In this document: positions 1 to 9,468 of the stretch, piece after piece
How the letters are laid out: every line of letters starts with the position of its first letter
Position numbering within the stretch: position 1 is the stretch's first letter
Assembly: GCF_000403135.1 (NCBI RefSeq)
Contig: NZ_AQPN01000079.1
Location: 62,001-126,000 of the forward strand
Source of the DNA: Arcticibacter svalbardensis MN12-7
GTDB taxonomy: Bacteria; Bacteroidota; Bacteroidia; Sphingobacteriales; Sphingobacteriaceae
DNA length: 64,000 nt
Direction: 5' to 3'
Translations under genes and position numbers: made by a program
The notes under the pieces: model-generated
Told to the model about the DNA's origin: nothing
Seen by the model: the letters and a program-made list of their open reading frames with translations, nothing else
Databases searched by the model: none

Positions 1-660
1 AATCGGTTTGTAGAACTTAGCCAAAGTGTAATCATGCCTTTGACCATATTCCTTAAAACCTGTTGTTCAGGCTCTTGTACGGGCATTTTTTTTGTGGACT
101 CCACACCAATAAGAGTTTGTCAGAACAAACGTAACAAGGCAAACAAGGTATTTAGGGATACTACCGAAGTTGGAAAATCCACAATGGGCTGGTTCTTTGG
201 CTTTAAGCTTCACCTGGTGATCAATGACAGAGGCGAAATTATCCATTTCCTGATTAGCCAGGGGATATAAATGATAGGATCCTTTGAAAAGAGAAGAGTT
301 CTTGAAAAAAATATTTGACAAGTTGTTTGGAGACAAAGTCTACATTTCTAAAGAGCTGTTTGAAATCCTTTTTACAGATGGCCTACATTTGGTCACTGGC
401 ATTCGTAATAATAAAAAACAGCCTTATAAGCATGAATGATAAGATTATGCTTATAAAAGGTCTGTTATATAAACTGTAAATGACGAACTCAAAAACATCT
501 GTCAGATTGAACATTCAAGACATCGCTCATTCATTAATTTAGTGGTTAATATTTTGGCAGGTTTGGCTGCATACAGTTCTTCCCCAAAAACCACCAATCA
601 AATATCATACTGTAAAAACTAATCAATTGTACGCATTTTTAATTATCGAACTCAGGTTAT
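1..660 (+). pseudogene. IS982-family transposase remnant (left end outside window)
   Basis: The reading frame is open from base 1 to a stop at 268-270 and shows the IS982 core: VDSTPIRVC, then GKSTMGWFFGFKLHLVIND. After that stop the homology continues in other frames (LFGD..YISKELFEIL, then FTDGLHLVTGIRNN, then [15 protein letters not shown] and [10 protein letters not shown]), ending near 660. At least three frame changes show that this is a decayed DDE transposase, not a working one. The start of the gene lies outside the window. It sits at the 3-prime edge of the carbohydrate locus and marks past IS activity there. Family assignment rests on remembered IS982 motifs. Confidence 0.8.
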
Positions 661-876
661 TAACAAGATGAGTATAAAATCGAGCAAAATATCTGCTAAT
701 TGCGTTCAAAATCCATTATTATTTCTAGTTTAACCTTGGTTTAAAATACTCTCTTTTAGAAATGGATTCAAAAAATATAAACATAAAGATATCCATTGAC
801 AAATAAGCCCTACCTCTTTAATTCCATTGATTGCAATTAGGAGGTAGGGGTATAGAATTTTACTTCTTTTTTAAGT
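661..876. other. intergenic stretch, no gene seen
   Basis: AT-rich spacer between the IS982 remnant and the stop of the first fucosidase. I see no coding frame. Its only structured part is the hairpin at 808-849. Confidence 0.5.
808..849 (-). terminator. probable terminator hairpin after the last PUL gene
   Basis: CCCTACCTC (808-816) pairs perfectly with GAGGTAGGG (841-849) around a 24-base AT-rich loop. It lies 28 bases beyond the stop of the minus-strand fucosidase at 877. The T-tract on the minus strand is weak, so it may be a processing or stabilising stem instead. Confidence 0.5.
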
Positions 877-2619
877 TTATTTCTTGGTCAGTTCTAATTT
901 CAAATCTTTTAAATTAACAGGATTCCAATTACCAGCAACTGGTTTAAGTATAACTTTATAAACTCCAGCTTTTGAGATTTTTATTGAACCGAATTCCTGG
1001 CCGATAAATTTATTGTAGTCACCACTTGGTGACATACTTAAAACTTGAGATTCTTCACCAATGCTGATACTAACTTTTGCATCTTTTAGAGAAGCCGTTT
1101 CTGCAGAGATTTTAAAGTTTCCTCCAGTATGAACTGTAACTGTCCAGTTTACTTCTGCAGATTCGCTTGTCCATTTTCCTATGGCTTTTTTATTCTCTTG
1201 ATATTCTGCGCCTTGTTCATTCAAATTCTGAAACTGTGCTCTTTCGGCAGGTAAAACCAAAATACCATCCGCATTTTGAATAAGTTGATCAGATTGTATG
1301 GCATTTGAGGATTCGTTAAGGTTTAGCACAATAACCGAAGCATACTCGTTAGGTGCTTTTCCGGTTAATTTTACCGTAATACCTTTATCATCACTTTTGG
1401 TTTCAAATATTCTTTTTGGATCTGTTAACAAATAGCACGACTTCACTCTGTTTTTTAATTGCACAAGAATTTCGGTATTGTTCTTCCAATCAAAAACATG
1501 CAAATAGGCAATAGATTTACCGTTTTCGGTTTTCAAAGTAATTCTGCCCCAATTAGGTTGTACCCTTGGCCCCGCTTGTGTGCCATAAATAGCTTCGTGG
1601 TTTACATCCATCCATTTCCCTACTTCTTTCAATCTGCTTATCGCTACTGGAGACAAAGTTCCATCGGCCCTTGGGCTAACATTCAATAGATAGTTTCCAC
1701 CCTTTCCGGCAATATCAACCAAGTTACGTATCAACGCTGATGGAGTTTGGAATACAGTATCAGATTTTTTAAACCCCCAACTGGCACTAATTGGCTGGCA
1801 AATTTCCCAATATTTATCATCAGGTTTAACCTTAGGAATACCACGCTCAAAAGTTTTATAATCTCCGGGGTAACCTTCTCCTAATCTATCGTTAGTAATG
1901 ATACCTGGTTGTAAAATAGAAGTGATACGATGTAAACTGTCGACAACTTCTTTGGTCATTTGACGAGGTGTATCCCACCAAAAAATAGATATAGGTCCGT
2001 ATTCTGTTAACAATTGATTAACTTCTGGTAAAGCTTTTTCTTTTACATACACATCATTACTTACGTGTTGCATTTTTTTATCCCAGTTGTTACCTAAGCC
2101 TCCTGGGTGACTCCAATCTTGTGCTTGCGAATAATAAAAGCCAAAACGAAGACCTTGTTTTTGGCATTCTTCGGAAAGTTCCTTTAAAACATCGCGTTTA
2201 AACGGAGTGGCATTTACAATATTAAAAGGATTACTTTTTGATTTGAACATAGAAAAACCATCATGATGTTTGGAGGTTATTACAATGTATTTCATCCCAG
2301 CTTCTTTAGCCAAAGCCACAAAACTTTTAGCATCAAAATTAGTAGGGTTAAATTCGTCGGAGAATTTTTCATACTCTCCTAGTGGAATCTGACCTTTATT
2401 CATGATCCACTCGGCACTATTTGAAATTTCTTTCCCTTTGTATTGACCAGCAGGCACAGAATAAATACCCCAGTGAACAAACATTCCGAAACGGGCATCT
2501 TGCCACCATTCCATTCTTTGTTCTTTAGGTATTTGTTTAGTGATGGGTTTGTTTTGAGCAAAGGTTATATTCAGCATCAAAACAAAGACTGTTATCATTG
2601 TAAATTGTGATCGTTTCAT
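877..2619 (-). CDS. GH29 alpha-L-fucosidase with C-terminal accessory domain
   Basis: Exported glycosidase expected to release alpha-L-fucose with retention. Residues 1-21 are a signal peptide ending FAQ. The GH29 barrel starts with WWQDARFGMFVHWGIYS (about 38-54), followed by KHHDGFSMF (117-125), FWWDT with the predicted nucleophile D216, and GGNYLLNVSPRADG. The barrel plus beta-sandwich ends near residue 440. About 140 further residues (440-580) look like a beta-rich carbohydrate-binding or DUF5077-like module, which the sister fucosidase at 5321-6637 lacks. It is the last gene of the minus-strand PUL and lies 19 bases after the beta-helix gene. The GH29 assignment is firm; exact linkage and sulfate tolerance cannot be read from sequence. 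Confidence 0.93.
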   Translation of the reverse strand: MKRSQFTMITVFVLMLNITFAQNKPITKQIPKEQRMEWWQDARFGMFVHWGIYSVPAGQYKGKEISNSAEWIMNKGQIPLGEYEKFSDEFNPTNFDAKSFVALAKEAGMKYIVITSKHHDGFSMFKSKSNPFNIVNATPFKRDVLKELSEECQKQGLRFGFYYSQAQDWSHPGGLGNNWDKKMQHVSNDVYVKEKALPEVNQLLTEYGPISIFWWDTPRQMTKEVVDSLHRITSILQPGIITNDRLGEGYPGDYKTFERGIPKVKPDDKYWEICQPISASWGFKKSDTVFQTPSALIRNLVDIAGKGGNYLLNVSPRADGTLSPVAISRLKEVGKWMDVNHEAIYGTQAGPRVQPNWGRITLKTENGKSIAYLHVFDWKNNTEILVQLKNRVKSCYLLTDPKRIFETKSDDKGITVKLTGKAPNEYASVIVLNLNESSNAIQSDQLIQNADGILVLPAERAQFQNLNEQGAEYQENKKAIGKWTSESAEVNWTVTVHTGGNFKISAETASLKDAKVSISIGEESQVLSMSPSGDYNKFIGQEFGSIKISKAGVYKVILKPVAGNWNPVNLKDLKLELTKK

Positions 2620-2638
2620 CGTGTTAATAATTTTTTAT

Positions 2639-3796
2639 TTACCATAAAAGTTTTACATCCGCTGGCCATTGCTTCACATCAGTATAATTCTCATTACCTT
2701 TTTTAAATGTGCTGTTTTCCATTTTAACATCGCATTTTAGCAAACCCATATCAATTTCTTTATTATTAAAAACACTATTGATAACGTAGCTATTATTCAC
2801 CGAACGCCACAAAGCTCCCCACCTGTTATTTATAATTTCACATCTATTTAAGATCACTTTTTGAGGTGCATATTTTGGATCTTCTGTATAATTATACTTA
2901 TCGTAATAATTTTCGCAAGGAAACCAAAGTGCTACTTGGCCGCAACCAGAAACATGGTATTTATGGAAAAAGATATAACCCGCTTCTTCATGATCGGATT
3001 GGATTCCGTTTTTGCTACAATCTTTAATGGTACAACGTTGGGCTAAAACAAATTCACAAGAAGTATATTTATTTCCTTTCCCTAAAACAGGATACGACAT
3101 ATCGCAATCTGATTGCAAAATGTATTTGTTATACAAAAAATAAACATTGTGATACAAGGAATTACCTGAACCATTTTTTTGGAAATTACAAGCATCCATC
3201 ACAATATTATCAGTACGTTTCATGTGTACGCCTGTGCCTGCCCAGTTTTTTACGTCAACATGCTGAAGCATGATGCGGTTATGCCTTTCTCCGTTTTTGC
3301 CTGCCATTAAAATACCATGAGCCTTGCTATTTCCTCCAATTCCTATAATGGAAAGATTAGAAATCACAACATCAGTAATTTGTGGCAAAGGATCGGCCTG
3401 AAAAGCTCCTCCATCTGTTAATCCAATATCTTGCTTAATGATGGTATGCTCTGTACCTTCGCCAATAATGGTTACTTTACTTTTTAATACAATAGGTTTA
3501 CTCACTAAATAAGTACCCTTTTTTAGTAAAACAACGCCACCATTTCTAGTAACTTTATCAATTGCTTTTTGAATAGATTCGCCAGGGTCTACCGCAATAA
3601 CAGCATTTAACCATTGGTGAGGATAGCTTACATGCACAAAATCATTATTCCATTTTGCTTTCATAGTAGTATAAACCTCTGGCTCAATCTCTACCCTTTT
3701 TAATTGATAATCAGGAATTGGCTTAAAAGCAAAAACTGCAGTTAAAAAAATCACAGCCAGCAAAGCAAATGGTCTATTTAAGCTTTTAAAATTCAT
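2639..3796 (-). CDS. exported right-handed beta-helix protein, candidate polysaccharide lyase
   Basis: 385 residues. An N-terminal hydrophobic segment (about 8-24) predicts export. From about residue 70 the sequence has the pectate-lyase-like entry ESIQKAIDKVTRNGGVVLLKKGTY, and then turns repeating at about 20-25 residues (VTIIGEGTEHTII, VVISNLSIIGIGG, IMLQHVDVKNW, IVMDACNFQ, VILNRCEIINN), typical of a parallel beta-helix. It sits five bases before the sulfatase on its 5-prime side and upstream of a fucosidase. I cannot assign a CAZy family and see no signature catalytic set. It may be a lyase, an epimerase or a glycoside hydrolase acting on the PUL substrate. Because GH88 in the same locus needs a lyase-made unsaturated uronoside, the lyase role is a reasonable inference. 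Confidence 0.75.
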   Translation of the reverse strand: MNFKSLNRPFALLAVIFLTAVFAFKPIPDYQLKRVEIEPEVYTTMKAKWNNDFVHVSYPHQWLNAVIAVDPGESIQKAIDKVTRNGGVVLLKKGTYLVSKPIVLKSKVTIIGEGTEHTIIKQDIGLTDGGAFQADPLPQITDVVISNLSIIGIGGNSKAHGILMAGKNGERHNRIMLQHVDVKNWAGTGVHMKRTDNIVMDACNFQKNGSGNSLYHNVYFLYNKYILQSDCDMSYPVLGKGNKYTSCEFVLAQRCTIKDCSKNGIQSDHEEAGYIFFHKYHVSGCGQVALWFPCENYYDKYNYTEDPKYAPQKVILNRCEIINNRWGALWRSVNNSYVINSVFNNKEIDMGLLKCDVKMENSTFKKGNENYTDVKQWPADVKLLW

Positions 3797-3801
3797 CAGG
3801 C

Positions 3802-5289
3802 TTAATTTTTAATTTTAGGCTGGTTCCATAAACGATATGGATCGTAATTAGCAATCATCTGTTGCAAAAGTAAACCTTCCATTTCAGCTAGTTTTTTAGC
3901 GTATTTAGGATTGTTTGCCAAATTGGTTTCCATAGCGCCACTTTTATGGTGTTCTGGTAAATATTCGTTAGGGTTTTCTGCTAAATTAAATAGCTGAGTT
4001 TGCCTAACCGCTCCGTTCATTGCATCGTATTTTATCAGTTTCCAATCTCCCTTTTTCACAGTGCGTATACCCGGTTTTGTACCGCCCGCATAAGCACCAT
4101 ACATAACATCTCTAATTGATGTTTTTTCTCCAAATAAAACAGACTTAAAACTTTTACCCTCTACTTTTTCAGGGATTTTTATACCTGCTAAATCGCATAA
4201 TGTCGGCAATACATCTAATAAATAAATATTTCCTTCTACCCTAGTGCCCGCTTTAATACCTGGTCCTTTTACAAAAAATGGAACTCTCCACGTATGCTCA
4301 TATAAGTTTTGTTTGCCCATTAAACCATGTCTACCAATAGCTATTCCATGATCTGCGGTATAAATTACATAGGTATTATCCAACTCACCCATATCTTTTA
4401 ATTTTTGGAGTACTTTTTTCAGCTGATTATCTATGTTTTCAACACATGCATACTCTCTACCTAGCTCATTTCTTACGGTTTGTAAATCGCGGTTTTTCCA
4501 AACACCACTTACCATTTCTTCATCTCTCAATTCTGGATGACCGATAAAAAAAGGATGTTTAGACAAATAATTAGCTTGTAAAGGCGGTTGCTTAGGATTT
4601 AGGGCAGGTAAAGTATTGGGATCTGTATGGTTGGTTGCGCCATATTTCGACAATAACTCTGGTGTACCATCTCTTACATCATGTGGATGAGAAAAGCCAA
4701 AATAAATCATAAAAGGAGCTTCTTCCTTTGTTGCTTCTCTCTCATCTAAATAGGTCAACACCTGTTTAGAATGCCAAGCACTGCCGCTTTCTTCTGTCCC
4801 ACCACGTTTTGTTGCCTCTTTATTTACGGTGAACAAAGCATTGGCTTTAGGGTATGAATTTCCTTTTTTACAAGTACGCATAGTTTTATAACCTGCTCTG
4901 TTAAAAATAGCGCCCATCGTATTATATGCCATCGTATCTGGATGGTTTTTGTTGATAAATTCTTTGCCTTGTGAGGGAATGTGCCAAAGTGTACGCCCGC
5001 TCATAATCATGTGGCGAGATGGCGCACAAACTGCACCTACCATAGATCCCATGTGTCTGGCGCTTTCAAAAACCATCCCTTCAGCAGCTAGCTGATTAAT
5101 GGTGGGGCTTTCTAAAATCGACTTTCCATCATAAACTTTTAAATCAAATGGAGATTCATCATCCACCAATACAAATAGAAAGTTTGGACGCTTTTTTTCT
5201 TTTTTGAAATTTTTGAAACCTGTGAAGCATGACACTATTAACAGTGCGAGTACCCCTTTTTTAAGTGCTTTATTCATAAATTTATTCAA
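3802..5289 (-). CDS. family S1 formylglycine sulfatase, probable lipoprotein
   Basis: 495 residues. The N-terminus has a lipobox (LIVSC, C21), so a lipid-anchored periplasmic or surface enzyme is predicted. FLFVLVDDESPFDL supplies the metal-binding aspartates. C88 in CAPSR is the cysteine that would be converted to formylglycine. TADHGIAIGRHGLMGKQNLYEH carries the late Asp-His and Lys-His metal/sulfate ligands. The C-terminus (RTVKKGDWKLIKYD..) is the usual small beta subdomain. It lies between a beta-helix gene and a GH29 gene, so it most likely removes sulfate esters from the fucose-containing substrate. No maturase (anSME or FGE) is encoded in this window. Sulfate position and S1 subfamily are not readable. 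Confidence 0.93.
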   Translation of the reverse strand: MNKFMNKALKKGVLALLIVSCFTGFKNFKKEKKRPNFLFVLVDDESPFDLKVYDGKSILESPTINQLAAEGMVFESARHMGSMVGAVCAPSRHMIMSGRTLWHIPSQGKEFINKNHPDTMAYNTMGAIFNRAGYKTMRTCKKGNSYPKANALFTVNKEATKRGGTEESGSAWHSKQVLTYLDEREATKEEAPFMIYFGFSHPHDVRDGTPELLSKYGATNHTDPNTLPALNPKQPPLQANYLSKHPFFIGHPELRDEEMVSGVWKNRDLQTVRNELGREYACVENIDNQLKKVLQKLKDMGELDNTYVIYTADHGIAIGRHGLMGKQNLYEHTWRVPFFVKGPGIKAGTRVEGNIYLLDVLPTLCDLAGIKIPEKVEGKSFKSVLFGEKTSIRDVMYGAYAGGTKPGIRTVKKGDWKLIKYDAMNGAVRQTQLFNLAENPNEYLPEHHKSGAMETNLANNPKYAKKLAEMEGLLLQQMIANYDPYRLWNQPKIKN

Positions 5290-5320
5290 CTAATTATCTT
5301 TATTCCCTTTTATATATAAT

Positions 5321-6637
5321 CTATTCTTGCTGTACTTTTATTACACTTACTAATTCATTTACTGGATTTTTAGGCAGGAAAATAGTGCTCCCATTTTGAT
5401 TAATTTCAATTGATATTTTTTCTGAACTACCCAAGAGTTTTGCATTTTGATTTTGCATTTGAGGAATAATTAATTTCCTGTCTTTAGGCCATTTGAAAAC
5501 AGACAAATAATAGATTGTTTTGCCATTTTCAACCTTTTTTGTGCAACGTCCCCAATCAAATTTACCAAAAGGACTTGCCGTAGTCCCATATATTGCTTCG
5601 CCATTCATTTTCATCCATTCACCTATTGCTTTTAAGCGATTTATAGATTGGTCTGGAAAAACACCCTCGCCTGTTGGCCCAACATTTAAAAGAAAATTCC
5701 CTCCTTTACTTGCAATATCCACTAAGTTTTGAACCAAAGATGCGGCACTTTTGTAGTTCGTATCTGCTTTGTTATAACCCCAATGGTTATTCATAGTATA
5801 ACAGGTTTCCCAAGGTTTAATATCGGCACTGTCTAATATTTTTTGCTCAGATACAGTATAATCACCCAAATCTGGTCCAACTCTATTATTTATGATACAG
5901 TTGGGTTGAATGCTATGAATTAAATCTACCAATTCTTGACCTTGCTCTTTGGTAATATGCTCGTAGGTATCAAACCACAATATCCCAATAGGCCCGTAAT
6001 TAGTTAGTAGTTCACGAATTTGGGGTTTTACCTTTCTTTCAATATATTTAGATAAATCTTTCCCTGCCTCGTTAGGAAAATCAATTAGATTACTTCTCCA
6101 ACCTATTTTATCTCCTTTACCTGTGGGTACATCTGGGTCTTGCCAATCTCTACCCAAAGAGTAATACACACAAAGCTTAATGTCTTCTTTGGCACAAGCA
6201 ACAGAAAGCTCTTTTAATGGGTCTCGTTTAAAAGCAGAACCTTGAACAATATTGTATGGATTGGATGGAGAATTGAACATGGCAAAACCATCATGGTGTT
6301 TAGCTGTGATAACCATGTATTTCATTCCGGCATCTTTGGCAATTCTCACCCATTCATCTGCATTAAACTTTACCGGATTAAATGTTTTTGCATATGCCGT
6401 ATATCCTGCCAAAGGTATTTTTGCAGTTAACTGTAACCATTCTGCATGGTTAATAGTTCCTTTCCACTCACCACCAGCTTTTGAATAAATACCCCAATGG
6501 ATAAACATCCCAAAACGAGCATCCTCCCACGACGCTAACTTACTTTTGGTACTTAAAGCTTTCGGTTGTGCAACACCCCAACTCAAAATTCCAAAACTTA
6601 ATAAATTCAGTATTAATATTTTTCTCACTATTTTCAT
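5321..6637 (-). CDS. GH29 alpha-L-fucosidase
   Basis: 438 residues with signal peptide 1-24 (ends GVAQ). Motifs match the GH29 neighbour: WEDARFGMFIHWGIYS (37-52), KHHDGFAMF (113-121), LWFDT with nucleophile D223, GGNFLLNVGPTGEG, and GEWMKMNGEAIYGT. It is the short form: barrel plus C-terminal beta-sandwich, ending in ISIEINQNGS..VIKVQQE, with no extra module. It lies 31 bases upstream of the sulfatase in the same direction, and so is probably co-transcribed. An IS5-type element lies just upstream and may cut it off from, or give it, a promoter. Confidence 0.93.
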   Translation of the reverse strand: MKIVRKILILNLLSFGILSWGVAQPKALSTKSKLASWEDARFGMFIHWGIYSKAGGEWKGTINHAEWLQLTAKIPLAGYTAYAKTFNPVKFNADEWVRIAKDAGMKYMVITAKHHDGFAMFNSPSNPYNIVQGSAFKRDPLKELSVACAKEDIKLCVYYSLGRDWQDPDVPTGKGDKIGWRSNLIDFPNEAGKDLSKYIERKVKPQIRELLTNYGPIGILWFDTYEHITKEQGQELVDLIHSIQPNCIINNRVGPDLGDYTVSEQKILDSADIKPWETCYTMNNHWGYNKADTNYKSAASLVQNLVDIASKGGNFLLNVGPTGEGVFPDQSINRLKAIGEWMKMNGEAIYGTTASPFGKFDWGRCTKKVENGKTIYYLSVFKWPKDRKLIIPQMQNQNAKLLGSSEKISIEINQNGSTIFLPKNPVNELVSVIKVQQE

Positions 6638-6730
6638 TTAAAATTTTTGTTGTCCGATAATGGGTAGGGGTTCTTTTTTCAATAAAGAGCAAAAACTGCA
6701 TGCAAACCTATTAAAAAAGACTCATTTTCA

Positions 6731-7961
6731 TTAAGGGAAGTTCTAATAACCCCTGTTTTTTTAATTATCTGTCATTTATTTCATAAATTATTTTTTAGGA
6801 TAAGTTATGAAATAAAAATTGGGGTAAATCATAATATTAAGGCATTTAGCACCTTGCTTTTGTGCCCTTTTTTATAGTATGGACACACTTCTCATACCGG
6901 ATTGAATAATGTGAATTGCACGGGTCATATTGTAGACCATATTCATCAATGTAATCTTTGCTGTTGCGCGGTCTATACCAATAGCCATCACCTTTAATTC
7001 ATGACCTTGTCTGTGCATCCAGGCAAATACATGTTCCACTCTGGCCCTTACTTTTGACTTCTCCCTATTCTGTAGCTTTTGCTCCTGGCTCAATGGTGTA
7101 TTGCGGTATGCTCGTTCATGGATCTCGCTTTTAATTCCCAGTTCCTTTAGAGCAGCTTCCTGTTTATCGCTCCGGTAAGCACTATCGGCATATAAAGGTT
7201 TGCCACAATCATCCTCATTTAGCAGATCCGGCAGTATTTCACTATCATGGACACTTACAGAACTGGTCTGGAATCCGGTGATCAGTTTAGATCCGATATC
7301 GACCTTTACATGGTTTTTATAGCCGAAATAGAGCTGATTGTTCTTTTTGGTCCAGTCCGCATCGGTATCCTTGTGGCGCATCTTGTTTAGGCTCCAGTCT
7401 TCAGGAAGATCACCTTCTTTCAACTGTTCGTTTTCTTCCCTGCTGTTACGTTGCCTGGGAGCAGTGACAAAAATAGCATCTACCATACTTCCTTTTTTGG
7501 TGTACATGCCCGCTTTTTCCAGCCTGCTGTTAAAGGCTGTAAACAGGGTATCAAGTAACCCGTTTACGATCAATGCTTCCCTAAAATTACGGATCGTGTT
7601 CTGATCAGGAATCTGGTCATTCATCCCTAAACCCAGGAAACGCATGAAAGTCAGGCGGTCTATGATCTGAAACTCAGTTTGGGCATCAATAAACCATATA
7701 GGCTCTGCAGCACCAGGATCTTAAATAGCATCACTTTATCATAAGGCGGGCGGCCGCCTTTACTATAATCTATTGTAGCAAAACCATTCTTGATTAATTC
7801 ACGGAATCCCTCCCAATCTATATGTTCATCATGTGTTTTTAAGGGGTCTTTATAATTGCCTAATTTATCTTGATGATCCATAAAATCAAAGAGTGTGCGT
7901 TCCCGTTTTTTCATACTTAAATTTAAACCTAAATTATGGAAGGTTCTTAGGAACCCCCTTA
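6731..7961 (-). mobile_element. IS5-family insertion sequence, about 1.23 kb
   Basis: Ends are imperfect inverted repeats (15 of 20 matching). The left end begins TTAAGGGAAG at 6731; the right end GGTTCTTAGGAACCCCCTTA is at 7942-7961. Both edges carry TTA, compatible with a 3-bp target duplication as in some IS5 subgroups. It encodes one split transposase. It sits cleanly between the GH29 gene (start 6637) and the GH30 gene (stop 8000), so it destroys no enzyme but separates the PUL transcription unit. Confidence 0.75.
6872..7914 (-). pseudogene. IS5-family transposase, broken by one-base loss
   Basis: The N-terminal part (7914 down to about 7680) has the IS5 start with KGGRPPYDKVMLFKILVLQS. 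The frame then breaks at LYGL. In the next frame DAQTEFQIIDRLTFMRFLGLG continues without loss, followed by the DDE regions SMVDAIFVTAPRQ, YFGYKNHVKVDIGSKLI, LYADSAYRS and RARVEHVFAWM. Adding one base near 7680 restores a normal-length enzyme of about 345 residues. Some IS5 subgroups use programmed frameshifting, but no clear slippery heptamer is seen here. A degraded relative lies at 20613-21048. Confidence 0.8.
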
Positions 7962-7999
7962 ATTTTAATTTTTATCAGACAGCAATGATTTAAAATTTA

Positions 8000-9409
8000 C
8001 TATTTACCAATAATGATGGCGATTAAGCTATTAGCTGGCACTGTTATTTTAGTTGATTGCGCACCATCTTTTATCTCATACCCTTTTTCTACTCCCTCAT
8101 CATTTTGAACAATGATTTTTATTGTCCCAGTTTTATCCTTTACAGAAATCATCCCACCCTTATGCATAGAAGCTATTCTTACATCGCCTGGTTTTATTAT
8201 TGCACTCATCAAATAAATGGCATTGTAATCTGGATTGTATTGAATAGATTTTGTTTTTCTATCTATATTGATTAATGAATTTTGTTTCCAACCCCACCCG
8301 CTTTCACCGGTTTCATTTAAAATCATATTCCAGTAAGTGTAGGCCGTACAGCCAGAATTGATATATGACGCTACCTCACCAAAGCGCTTTCTAGCTTCAG
8401 TAGAAGAATTTGCGCCACCGTTGCAATTGCCTTCGGTATGAAAAATTTTAACTTTAGGATATTTAATCTGAGTTTCTTGAATATATTGAGATGAAGAATA
8501 TTGCACACCAACACCTCCCAATTGATCAGCACCTTTAGTTGATAAAAAATCATACATATCTAATTGGGCTGCCGAGCGAAAAGTACCTCCAAATAGTTCG
8601 GTATTCAGGTTATCTTTTTTGAACTGAGGAATAAGGTATGCTGTAGCAAAATTTACCATTTCTGCTGGAGGCATTAAACAACTAGGATATTTAGTACTCA
8701 TATCCACTTCGTTTTGTATGGTTATTCTTTTGATATTTATGCCGTTCTCTTTATATGCCAAAACATATTTTGCCAGATATTTTGAATATGCATCATATAT
8801 TTTAGGGATCTTTTTAAGGGTATTTACCTTAGCTCCGGCTTCTGTTTCCACCATAGAATTATTTTGCTTCATCCATGCAGGGGGGCTCCAAGGTGATCCA
8901 AAAACAAATAAATTGGGATTAAATTTAAGTGCATTTTTGATATAAGGAATTACGTATTTCTTATCTCTATTGATTGAAAAATGCGACATACCAAAATCAT
9001 CGTTCTCATTTGAATAGCTATATGCATCCAAACCAAAGTCGCTTGCGCCAATGGCGGTACGACAAAAGCTAAAACCAGCATGTTGAGCGCTAAACAAGTT
9101 TTTAAATAGTCCGTTGATTTGCTCTGCGTTGAGGTAAGAAATGGCTTCCCCTCCATTTTCATTAAAAGCCCCACCTATTCCTTCTAAAGTTTGAAACTCA
9201 ATATTTGGGTAAATAATTAAGGGACTATTTTTTTTTATGGTTCCATCAAAATACTTCGTTTTTTGGGTTTTTATTGGGTTGGCTTCTCCTGAATCTAAAT
9301 TCACATATACAATTTTAATTTTACTCAAATCAAACTGGTCTGTTTGAGAATAAGCAAATTTCAAAAGACACACAAGAACAATCGTTGTGCTAATTTTCAA
9401 ATATTTCAT
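8000..9409 (-). CDS. GH30 exo- or endo-glycosidase
   Basis: 469 residues with a signal peptide (1-21, ends AYSQ). It shows the GH30 framework: FQTLEGIGGAFNENGGEAI, FGSPWSPPAWMK, TIQNEVD with acid/base E234, FHTEGNCNG with nucleophile E326, and the C-terminal beta-sandwich (IYLMSAIIKPGDVRIAS) that flanks the barrel in clan GH-A enzymes of this family. GH30 members act on beta-1,6-glucans, xylans, glucosylceramides or fucosides, so the substrate is open. In this locus it would cut a neutral beta-linkage after sulfate and fucose removal. It is bracketed by two insertion sequences (IS5-type on its 3-prime side, IS4 on its 5-prime side), so its promoter may be IS-derived. Confidence 0.9.
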   Translation of the reverse strand: MKYLKISTTIVLVCLLKFAYSQTDQFDLSKIKIVYVNLDSGEANPIKTQKTKYFDGTIKKNSPLIIYPNIEFQTLEGIGGAFNENGGEAISYLNAEQINGLFKNLFSAQHAGFSFCRTAIGASDFGLDAYSYSNENDDFGMSHFSINRDKKYVIPYIKNALKFNPNLFVFGSPWSPPAWMKQNNSMVETEAGAKVNTLKKIPKIYDAYSKYLAKYVLAYKENGINIKRITIQNEVDMSTKYPSCLMPPAEMVNFATAYLIPQFKKDNLNTELFGGTFRSAAQLDMYDFLSTKGADQLGGVGVQYSSSQYIQETQIKYPKVKIFHTEGNCNGGANSSTEARKRFGEVASYINSGCTAYTYWNMILNETGESGWGWKQNSLINIDRKTKSIQYNPDYNAIYLMSAIIKPGDVRIASMHKGGMISVKDKTGTIKIIVQNDEGVEKGYEIKDGAQSTKITVPANSLIAIIIGK

Positions 9410-9468
9410 TTAGATTTTTTTTTGCTTTTATTAAAATATTAAATCTTTTTAATTATTTTACTACTTGT

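Noticed and set aside
6731-7961. Programmed translational frameshift in the IS5 transposase
   Set aside because: The break needs one added base and no convincing slippery heptamer or stimulatory stem is seen; a simple deletion or read error is simpler.
8371-9174. Open frames overlapping the GH30 gene on the same strand in another frame
   Set aside because: They lie wholly inside a well-supported GH30 coding region and show no domain; shadows of the real frame.
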